Of a DNA stretch of 7,309 nucleotides, positions 1-4,937 are shown piece by piece (position 1 is the first letter of the stretch; every line of letters begins with the position of its first letter). The stretch is from Arthrobacter sp. (GTDB taxonomy: Bacteria; Actinomycetota; Actinomycetes; Actinomycetales; Micrococcaceae). Location of the stretch: positions 1 through 7,309 of the forward strand of contig JASLBS010000060.1 of assembly GCA_030146405.1 (NCBI GenBank), in the 5' to 3' direction. Position numbers and translations under genes: made by a program. Under the pieces are notes generated by a model. The model searched no databases. It worked only from the letters and a program-made list of their open reading frames with translations, and was not told where the DNA came from.

Positions 1-533
1 CGATCGTGGTGCTGGGCCTGCTCTTCCAGGACCAGATCGAGAGCACCTTCCGCAGCATGTGGATCGTGGCCACCATGCTGATCGTCTTCGGACTCATCCT
101 GGCAATCGCCGAGTACGTGGGCCGGCAGACACGCGAACTCCCGGACCTGACCTATCGTCACGGCATCCTCTACGGGTTCGCGCAGGCGCTGGCGCTGATT
201 CCGGGCGTGTCGCGCTCGGGTGGCACCATCACCGCCGGCCTCCTCATGGGATACACCCGTGAGGCTGCCGCACGATACTCCTTCCTGCTCGCGATTCCCG
301 CCGTGTTCGGCAGCGGCGTCTTCCAGCTCGTCAAGAGTTACGACGAGCAGGGGCCGTTCACCCTGCCGGAGACGGCGCTGGCCACGCTGGTGGCCTTCTT
401 CGTCGGGTTCGCCATCATCGGCTGGTTCCTGCGCTTCGTCAGCACGCGCGGTTACGGCTTCTTCGTCTGGTACAGGATCCTCCTCGGCCTGGGCCTGTAT
501 CTCCTCCTCGGCTTCGGCGTCATCAGCGCCTGA
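1..533 (+). CDS. uppP: Undecaprenyl-diphosphatase UppP (BacA family), C-terminal part, 5' truncated by window
   Basis: This integral membrane enzyme dephosphorylates undecaprenyl pyrophosphate to recycle the lipid carrier for peptidoglycan and other envelope polymers. The reading frame is open from base 3 and ends at TGA 531-533, giving about 176 residues of a family that is usually 270-290 long. The N-terminal part, with the family's conserved Glu-rich motif and Ser-Thr motif, lies outside the window. The diagnostic PGVSRSGGT motif is encoded near 201-227 and sits between hydrophobic segments. It is followed by the conserved SFLLAIPA helix and two further long hydrophobic stretches that end in a Leu/Gly-rich final helix. 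The GTG at base 6 is internal and not a real start. The stop lies 23 bases before mshC, so the two could be co-transcribed, although mshC also has its own -10-like element. The identification is firm. Confidence 0.95.
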   Translation, partial: IVVLGLLFQDQIESTFRSMWIVATMLIVFGLILAIAEYVGRQTRELPDLTYRHGILYGFAQALALIPGVSRSGGTITAGLLMGYTREAAARYSFLLAIPAVFGSGVFQLVKSYDEQGPFTLPETALATLVAFFVGFAIIGWFLRFVSTRGYGFFVWYRILLGLGLYLLLGFGVISA

Positions 534-543
534 CGGCGAGCCG

Positions 544-549
544 TAGAGT
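544..549 (+). promoter_or_regulatory. Candidate -10 element (TAGAGT) for leaderless mshC transcript
   Basis: TAGAGT fits the actinobacterial -10 consensus TANNNT and ends 7 bases before the GTG start of mshC. A start site at the usual distance would fall on or next to the G of the start codon, giving a leaderless mRNA. I see no convincing -35 element 16-19 bases upstream. The same stretch contains AGGA (550-553), so a weak Shine-Dalgarno reading by an uppP read-through transcript is also possible. Confidence 0.45.
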
Positions 550-556
550 AGGACGA

Positions 557-1828
557 GTGATTGCGTGGAACTCGGCTCCTGTCCCCGAACTCGTCGGCAC
601 CCAGTCGGTAGTCCGCCTGTTCGATACCGCCCGCCGGAGCGTGACGGACGTCGGTGAAGGGCCTGAGCGCAGCCTCTACGTGTGCGGTATCACACCCTAT
701 GACGCCACCCATCTGGGCCACGCCTCCACCTATGTGGCCTTCGACCTCCTGAACCGCACCTGGCGTGACACCGGCGCCAGCGTCTCCTACGTACAGAACG
801 TGACGGACGTGGACGACCCGCTCCTCGAGCGGGCGACCGCCACCGGCGTCGACTGGCAGGACCTCGCAGCAGACCAGATCGCTCTCTTCCGTGAGGACAT
901 GGAGGCGCTCAACGTCCTTCCGCCGGACCACTACATCGGGGCCGTCGAGGCCGTCGAGTGGATCGTCCCGGTGGTCGAGGATCTGGTGGACCGCGGTCTC
1001 GCCTACGCCGTACCGGGGGAGGGCGGTGAGCCCGACGGCGACATCTACTTCTCGCTGGATGCAGTAGCGGGTGCCCGCACCGACGACCCCGCACGATGGT
1101 TCCTCGGTCAGGTCTCCCACCTGGACGCCCACACCATGACGGCGTTGTCCGCGGAGCGGGGCGGCGACCCGGCACGCCCGCACAAGCGCAACGCCCTCGA
1201 TCCCCTGCTCTGGCGGGTAGCCCGGGCGGGTGAGCCCCGGTGGCCGGGCGGCACGCTCGGTGAGGGGCGTCCCGGGTGGCACATCGAGTGCGCCGTGATC
1301 GCCCAACGCTTCCTGCCGGCGCCCTTCACGGTTCAGGGCGGCGGCTCGGACCTGGTGTTCCCGCACCACGAGATGAGCGCGTCCCATGCCTGGGCCGCCG
1401 GCGGCACGCCCCTCGCGGAGCACTACGCCCATGCCGGGATGGTGGGGTACGACGGCGAGAAGATGAGCAAGTCCCGGGGCAACCTCGTGCTCGTCTCCGC
1501 ACTGCGTCGCGAAGGCGTGGACCCGGCCGCCGTGCGCCTGGCCATCCTCGCCCACCACTACCGCTCGGACTGGTCGTGGACACAGGGCGTCCTGGAAGAG
1601 GCGAAAGTCCGCCTCGCGGCATGGCGCACCGCAGCCACCCACGCCTCCACGGCGCAGGTGGATGCAGTCCGCGACGGGATACGTCAGCATCTCGCCGACG
1701 ACCTCGATGCCCCGTCGGCACTCGCCGTGGTCGATGCACTGGCGTCCTCGGTGCAGGACGCTGGGAGTAGCGGTGACGGCCGGGGTCTCGCCGACGTCGT
1801 CGACGCACTGCTGGGCGTGCGGCTCTAG
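557..1828 (+). CDS. mshC: L-cysteine:1D-myo-inosityl 2-amino-2-deoxy-alpha-D-glucopyranoside ligase (MshC)
   Basis: MshC is a cytosolic enzyme of mycothiol synthesis. It uses ATP to activate cysteine and joins it to glucosaminyl-inositol. The 423-residue product is a class I cysteinyl-tRNA-synthetase-like protein. Visible motifs are CGITPYDATHLGHA (residues 43-56) with the HLGH signature at 52-55, NVTDVDDP (81-88), WHIEC (241-245), GGGSDLVFPHHE (261-272) and EKMSKS (301-306). Cys43, Cys245 and His270 sit where the family's catalytic zinc ligands are expected. MshC is preferred over CysS because of the ITPYDATHLGH wording (CysS typically has PTVYDxxHIGH), the N-terminal RLFDTA block, the shorter length and the lack of the tRNA-binding C-terminal extension. 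The GTG start gives the expected N terminus ending in AW-x-APVPEL just before the conserved core, and the stop is TAG. It lies 23 bases after uppP and is convergent with the PAC2 gene. Its presence implies a mycothiol-producing actinobacterium. Confidence 0.95.
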   Translation: MIAWNSAPVPELVGTQSVVRLFDTARRSVTDVGEGPERSLYVCGITPYDATHLGHASTYVAFDLLNRTWRDTGASVSYVQNVTDVDDPLLERATATGVDWQDLAADQIALFREDMEALNVLPPDHYIGAVEAVEWIVPVVEDLVDRGLAYAVPGEGGEPDGDIYFSLDAVAGARTDDPARWFLGQVSHLDAHTMTALSAERGGDPARPHKRNALDPLLWRVARAGEPRWPGGTLGEGRPGWHIECAVIAQRFLPAPFTVQGGGSDLVFPHHEMSASHAWAAGGTPLAEHYAHAGMVGYDGEKMSKSRGNLVLVSALRREGVDPAAVRLAILAHHYRSDWSWTQGVLEEAKVRLAAWRTAATHASTAQVDAVRDGIRQHLADDLDAPSALAVVDALASSVQDAGSSGDGRGLADVVDALLGVRL

Positions 1829-1842
1829 ATCTCCTTGCTGCT

Positions 1843-1880
1843 CCCGGCCCGTGTCAGTGGAGACTGCGCACGGGCCCGGG
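1843..1880. terminator. Long GC-rich hairpin between convergent genes, candidate bidirectional terminator
   Basis: The arm at 1843-1853 (CCCGGCCCGTG) pairs with 1869-1880 (CACGGGCCCGGG) through 11 base pairs with one bulged C. Inside it, CAGT (1855-1858) pairs with ACTG (1863-1866) around a 4-base loop. It lies between the mshC stop and the end of the opposing PAC2 gene. No T-tract follows on either strand, so it would be a non-canonical terminator or a 3'-end stabilising hairpin. It is best placed to end or protect the PAC2 transcript. Confidence 0.5.
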
Positions 1881-1910
1881 TACAGGACGGACCAGGAGTC
1901 CGACCGCGTT

Positions 1911-1940
1911 CGCCGCCTACTGCTCGCGGCGGCGTTTCTT
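1911..1940 (+). terminator. Candidate intrinsic terminator of mshC, embedded in the 3' end of the PAC2 gene
   Basis: CGCCGCC (1911-1917) pairs perfectly with GGCGGCG (1928-1934) over a 10-base loop. TTTCTT (1935-1940) follows immediately on the + strand, the layout of a rho-independent terminator. It is about 80 bases past the mshC stop. Its right half falls in the last codons (Lys-Arg rich tail) of the opposing gene, so the sequence is also coding on the other strand. A smaller CGGAC/GTCCG hairpin (1888-1902) precedes it. Confidence 0.5.
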
Positions 1941-2807
1941 CAGGTACCGCTCGAACTCGCGGGCGATCGACTCCCCGCTGGCCTCGGGCAGGTCCACGGT
2001 GTCCTTCGCCTCCTCGAGTTGCCGCACGTACGCCGCCACCTCGGGGTCCTCGGTGGCGAGCTCGTCGACCCCGCGCTCCCATGCCTCCGACTCCTCGGTG
2101 AGCACGTGCGTCTCGACGGTAATCTGAAGCAGCTCCTCGAGCTTGTTCAGCACGGCCAACTGCGCCTTCGGCGACGGCGACTGGCCCACGTAGTGCGGGA
2201 CGGCCGCCCACAGTGACATCGTGGGGATGTCCGCGAGCAACCCCATCTCGGCCAGCACGCCCACGATCCCGATCGGGCCCTCGTAGGTGGACGGCTCCAC
2301 CTCCAGGCTCTCCCGCACGAGGTCGTCGTCGGAGGTGACCGTCACCGGGATGGGCCGCGTGTGCGGCACGTCGGCGAGCAGCGCCCCCACCAGCACGATG
2401 CAGTCGACGTCCAGTTCCTTGGCCAGGGCCACCAGTTCTGCCGTGTAGGCGCGCCACTTGTAGGACGGCTCCACTCCGTTGACCAGGATCAGATCCACGT
2501 TCGAGTCGGGGACCACCGCTTTGCTGATGCGCGTGTTCGGCCACTTGATCCGCCGCTGCCCCGAGGACGTCCGCTTGATCATGGGCCGGGTGAACTGGAA
2601 GTCGTAGAACTCGTCGGCGTCGATGGTCGAGATCCTGTCACTGCCGAAGAACCGGCCCAGGTACTTCAACGCATCGCTGGCGGCCTCGCCGGCGTCGTTC
2701 CAGCCCTCGAACGCCGCGAGCATGATGGTGATGCGCCGCTCGGGCTCGTCGGCGTCCTGGAAAAGGTCCTGTACGCCGCTCGGCGGGTTCTCTTCGAAGC
2801 TGTCCAC
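1917..2807 (-). CDS. PAC2 (proteasome assembly chaperone 2) family protein, function unknown
   Basis: This is a soluble protein of about 296 residues from the PAC2 family (Pfam PF09754), which is widespread in actinobacteria with no settled biochemical role. Recognisable family blocks, numbered from the upstream GTG at 2810, are AAFEGWNDAGEAAS (32-45), FYDFQFTRP (68-76), VNGVEPSYKWR (110-120), GALLADVPHTRP (142-153), GPIGIVGVL (178-186) and SLWAAVPHYV (199-208). A charged helical C-terminal region follows and ends in KKRRREQ. Two GTG codons lie in tandem at 2810 and 2807. I choose the second because the promoter's -10 hexamer ends 6 bases before it and only 3 before the first; the choice changes only one residue. 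It is convergent with mshC and divergent from the HAD gene. Eukaryotic PAC2 helps assemble 20S proteasomes, and a proteasome ATPase gene lies about 3.3 kb away, but the C terminus lacks a hydrophobic-Tyr-X docking motif, so a proteasome role is only a guess. Confidence 0.9.
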   Translation of the reverse strand: MDSFEENPPSGVQDLFQDADEPERRITIMLAAFEGWNDAGEAASDALKYLGRFFGSDRISTIDADEFYDFQFTRPMIKRTSSGQRRIKWPNTRISKAVVPDSNVDLILVNGVEPSYKWRAYTAELVALAKELDVDCIVLVGALLADVPHTRPIPVTVTSDDDLVRESLEVEPSTYEGPIGIVGVLAEMGLLADIPTMSLWAAVPHYVGQSPSPKAQLAVLNKLEELLQITVETHVLTEESEAWERGVDELATEDPEVAAYVRQLEEAKDTVDLPEASGESIAREFERYLKKRRREQ

Positions 2808-2813
2808 CACCTC

Positions 2814-2843
2814 ACCCTAAGCCCCGCCGGACGACCGTGTCAG
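2814..2843 (-). promoter_or_regulatory. Candidate promoter of the PAC2 gene (CTGACA - 18 bp - TAGGGT)
   Basis: Read on the - strand, CTGACA (2843-2838) matches the -35 consensus TTGACA at 5 of 6 positions. It is followed after 18 bases by TAGGGT (2819-2814), which matches TANNNT. A start 7 bases past the -10 falls on the G of the GTG at 2807, predicting a leaderless mRNA. This is the only place in the window where both hexamers are convincing with good spacing. Confidence 0.6.
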
Positions 2844-2899
2844 TCAGGCGTGCGGCGCTACGCGGAGAGCTGACGTACAGCCGTGTCAAGGGGCCCCCG

Positions 2900-2905
2900 T
2901 AGACT
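2900..2905 (+). promoter_or_regulatory. Candidate -10 element (TAGACT) for leaderless HAD hydrolase transcript
   Basis: TAGACT fits TANNNT and ends 7 bases before the ATG at 2913, the same spacing as at mshC. No good -35 is seen at 16-19 bases; a TGAC core at 2871-2874 is too far away. The GGGA at 2907-2910 could alternatively act as a weak, close ribosome binding site. Confidence 0.45.
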
Positions 2906-2912
2906 TGGGACC

Positions 2913-3695
2913 ATGGTCAACCAGCTCACCGGCAGCACCCAGGACACGTCCCTCACCGCGACCCCGATCTCCGGTGACACCCCCGGAGGCGCAGTCGAAA
3001 GACTGCGGGGCGTGCTGTGGGACATGGACGGGACCATCGTGGACACCGAGCCGTACTGGATCCGCGCCGAGAAGGAACTGGTGGAGTCCTACGGCGGGTC
3101 CTGGACCACCGAACAGGCGACCACCCTGGTGGGGCAGGCACTCGAGTACTCGGCGGGCCGGCTGCAGGATGCCGGGGTGGAGCTCGACGTCCGCAGCATC
3201 ATCGATCACCTCACCCAGCAGGTCGCCGAGGCCGTCCGATCAGCCGTGCCGTGGCGCCCCGGAGCGCGGGAACTGCTCGCCGCACTGAACGAGAACGGCA
3301 TCCCCTGCGTTCTGGTGACCATGTCGGAGAAGCTCCTGGCGGGGGAGGTGGCCGCCCAGTTACCTTCAGGCACCTTCTCGCACCTGGTGACGGGGGACCG
3401 CGTGAGCGCAGGGAAGCCGGATCCGGAGGCGTACCAGCTCGGCTTCGATCTGTTGGCCGCGGACCAGCCGGGCCTCACCAAGCAGGGGGTGGTTGCCATC
3501 GAGGATTCGCTCCCCGGTGTGACCTCCGCCCTCGCCGCCGGGCTGGTCACCCTCGCCGTCCCCCACTTCGTGGCCCTGCCTCCTGATGCGAGCCGCACCG
3601 ACTGGGACACCCTCGAGGGGAGGAGTCCGGCCGATCTCGCCGCCCTCCTGCACCAGGAGGGCGGGCAGGCCGAGGACGGCCGGCCGCATGAGTGA
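2913..3695 (+). CDS. HAD-superfamily hydrolase, beta-phosphoglucomutase/phosphatase-like (subfamily IA)
   Basis: This is a 260-residue cytosolic haloacid-dehalogenase-type enzyme, probably a small-molecule phosphatase or phosphomutase acting through an aspartyl-phosphate. Motif I is WDMDGTIVDTEPYW, with the Asp nucleophile at 37 and the acid/base Asp at 39. A helical cap (about 50-115) follows. Motif II is LVTMSEK with Thr136, motif III is GKPDPEAY with Lys168, and motif IV is VAIEDSLPGV with Glu197-Asp198 for Mg2+ binding. All catalytic positions are intact. The substrate cannot be read from sequence. The ATG at 2913 is chosen over an in-frame GTG at 2883 because the -10-like hexamer lies between them, and translation from 2883 would have to start upstream of the predicted transcript. 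About 30 polar residues precede the core, a low-complexity Thr/Gly/Pro-rich tail. The stop overlaps the start of the M50 protease gene, suggesting translational coupling. Confidence 0.9.
   Translation: MVNQLTGSTQDTSLTATPISGDTPGGAVERLRGVLWDMDGTIVDTEPYWIRAEKELVESYGGSWTTEQATTLVGQALEYSAGRLQDAGVELDVRSIIDHLTQQVAEAVRSAVPWRPGARELLAALNENGIPCVLVTMSEKLLAGEVAAQLPSGTFSHLVTGDRVSAGKPDPEAYQLGFDLLAADQPGLTKQGVVAIEDSLPGVTSALAAGLVTLAVPHFVALPPDASRTDWDTLEGRSPADLAALLHQEGGQAEDGRPHE
3672..3676 (+). promoter_or_regulatory. Ribosome binding site (GAGGA) for the M50 protease gene
   Basis: GAGGA lies 11 bases before the ATG at 3688, inside the end of the HAD coding region. It supports the short start over upstream in-frame codons. 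The spacing is somewhat long, so coupling to HAD translation through the ATGAGTGA overlap may matter more. Confidence 0.45.
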
Positions 3696-4833
3696 GCAGC
3701 GCTCCGGGCGCACCGCGGTGAGCTCCGGACTCTCGCTCGGCCGCATCGGCGGTGTCCCCGTGGTGCTCGCCTGGTCCTGGTTCGTCATCACGGCGCTCAT
3801 CGTCCTCCTCTTCGGGCCCAGCGTGGGCGAGGCGTTCCCCCGGATCGGCGCGGCAGCCTACGCCATCGCACTGGGCTACGCCCTCCTGCTCGCCGTCTCC
3901 GTCCTCATCCACGAACTCGCCCACGCCCTGACGGCCCGTGCCTTCGGGTGGCCGACCACGCGGATCGTCCTGAACCTGTGGGGCGGGCACACCCAGTTCG
4001 CCAGCTTCAACGCCTCGCCGGGCCGCTCCCTCGTGGTGGCGCTGGCGGGCCCCGCCGCGAACTTCGTCCTCGCCGGGCTCGGCTGGGGCCTGCTCCAGGC
4101 ACTGACTCCCGGCACGGTGTCCTTCCTCCTCGCGACCATCCTGGTCTGGGCCAACCTCCTGGTCGCGGTGTTCAACGTGCTGCCCGGGCTTCCGCTGGAC
4201 GGCGGACGCCTCGTGGAGAGTGCCGTCTGGAAGGCCACGGGAAGTCAGGAGAAGGGCACGGTGGCAGCGGGCTGGGCCGGACGGATCATCGTGATCGTGC
4301 TCCTCGGCATCGTGGTCGGGATCCCGCTCCTGCGGGGGCGCGGACCGGACATGCTGCTGATCGTCCTCGCGGTGGTCATGGGTGCTTTCCTCTGGATGGG
4401 CGCTTCGGCCGCGATCGACAACGCCCGCATGCGGCTCCGGCTCCCCGCCATCAGTGCCGGCCGGTTGCAGCAGCGCGCCGTGGGCCTTCCGGCCGGCACC
4501 ACCGTGCAGGCCGCACGCCGCCTCCTCCGTGACCATCCCGGGGCCGCGCTCATCCTGACGGGTCCCGCCGGACAGCCCGAGGCGGTGGTGGACGAGGGTG
4601 CGCTACTTGCCGTACCCGAGGAGGCAGCGCCGACGACGGCCGTCACCGCGACGGCGCGCCGATTGGCAGCCGGTGCCTACGTGCCGGAGGGAGCCGAGGG
4701 TCAGGAGCTCGTCCAGTTCCTCGCTCGGCTGGAGGGCAGTGAGTACGCAGTCGTCAACCGGCAGGGTTCCGTGACGGGACTCCTGCACCAGCGCACGGTG
4801 GTGCAGGCCATCACCGGTAAACACCTCCCCTGA
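3688..4833 (+). CDS. Site-2 protease-type M50 membrane metallopeptidase with C-terminal CBS-like region
   Basis: This is a 381-residue polytopic zinc protease of the M50 (site-2 protease, SpoIVFB-like) family, expected to cut substrates within or near the membrane. Hydrophobic segments are visible at about 23-42, 53-74, 114-138, 143-165, 196-215 and 220-238. The zinc motif HELAH (75-79) is in the second segment. The second active-site motif FNVLPGLPLDGG (162-173) supplies the third ligand, Asp171. GPAANF (121-126) is another conserved M50 block. Residues about 254-378 form a cytosolic tail resembling a degenerate pair of CBS domains, which in related proteases bind nucleotides and modulate activity. 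It lacks the PDZ domain of RseP/Rip1-type enzymes. The start ATG at 3688 is preferred over an in-frame ATG at 3586 because the latter would add 34 residues lying wholly inside the HAD gene with no family resemblance. It overlaps the HAD gene by 8 bases. Substrate and regulation are unknown. Confidence 0.92.
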   Translation: MSEQRSGRTAVSSGLSLGRIGGVPVVLAWSWFVITALIVLLFGPSVGEAFPRIGAAAYAIALGYALLLAVSVLIHELAHALTARAFGWPTTRIVLNLWGGHTQFASFNASPGRSLVVALAGPAANFVLAGLGWGLLQALTPGTVSFLLATILVWANLLVAVFNVLPGLPLDGGRLVESAVWKATGSQEKGTVAAGWAGRIIVIVLLGIVVGIPLLRGRGPDMLLIVLAVVMGAFLWMGASAAIDNARMRLRLPAISAGRLQQRAVGLPAGTTVQAARRLLRDHPGAALILTGPAGQPEAVVDEGALLAVPEEAAPTTAVTATARRLAAGAYVPEGAEGQELVQFLARLEGSEYAVVNRQGSVTGLLHQRTVVQAITGKHLP

Positions 4834-4852
4834 ACCGAACCCGCTGCACCCT

Positions 4853-4918
4853 CGGCCCGCCACGGGCCGCCGTTGCCGCATCCCGACCCACCACCCTGTC
4901 CACGCCGGCTCCGCCGGC
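4853..4918 (+). terminator. Two small GC hairpins in the M50-trmI gap, possible weak terminator or attenuator
   Basis: CGGCCC (4853-4858) pairs with GGGCCG (4864-4869) over a 5-base loop. GCCGG (4904-4908) pairs with CCGGC (4914-4918) over a 5-base loop. Neither is followed by a T-tract. They lie in the 104-base gap between the protease stop and the trmI start, where I see no TANNNT-type promoter. Termination is therefore uncertain, and partial read-through into trmI is plausible. Confidence 0.25.
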
Positions 4919-4926
4919 TGACACCG

Positions 4927-4931
4927 AAGGA
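4927..4931 (+). promoter_or_regulatory. Ribosome binding site (AAGGA) of trmI
   Basis: AAGGA ends 6 bases before the ATG at 4938, the clearest Shine-Dalgarno in the window, and it fixes the trmI start. It is embedded in GAAGG-A-CCTTC (4926-4936), an inverted repeat that could pair weakly (4 bp, 3-base loop) over the site. Confidence 0.7.
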
Positions 4932-4937
4932 CCTTCC

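Noticed and set aside
452..1690. 412-codon open frame on the - strand, antisense to uppP end and mshC
   Set aside because: It is a GC-rich shadow frame opposite a firmly identified mshC. The product is low-complexity Gly/Arg/Val/His-rich with no recognisable domain.
557..1828. Identification as cysteinyl-tRNA synthetase (CysS)
   Set aside because: The catalytic motifs are shared, but the CGITPYDATHLGHA block, the N-terminal region and the 423-residue length fit MshC better than the longer CysS.
1825..2544. 239-codon open frame on the - strand inside the PAC2 region
   Set aside because: It is in a different frame from PAC2, is Arg/Gly/Ala-rich, and matches no family, whereas the PAC2 frame has clear conserved blocks.
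2883..2912. Upstream in-frame GTG start for the HAD protein
   Set aside because: It would add 10 residues but precedes the likely -10 element at 2900-2905, and the ATG at 2913 fits the promoter geometry better.
3586..3687. Longer N terminus for the M50 protease from the ATG at 3586
   Set aside because: The extra 34 residues are an out-of-frame reading of the HAD gene. The ATG at 3688 has a ribosome binding site and a classical 8-base overlap.
3547..4536. 329-codon open frame on the - strand opposite the M50 protease
   Set aside because: Its composition is Gly/Glu/Asp/His-rich and typical of the reverse complement of a high-GC membrane protein gene. It has no motifs, and the + strand gene is certain.
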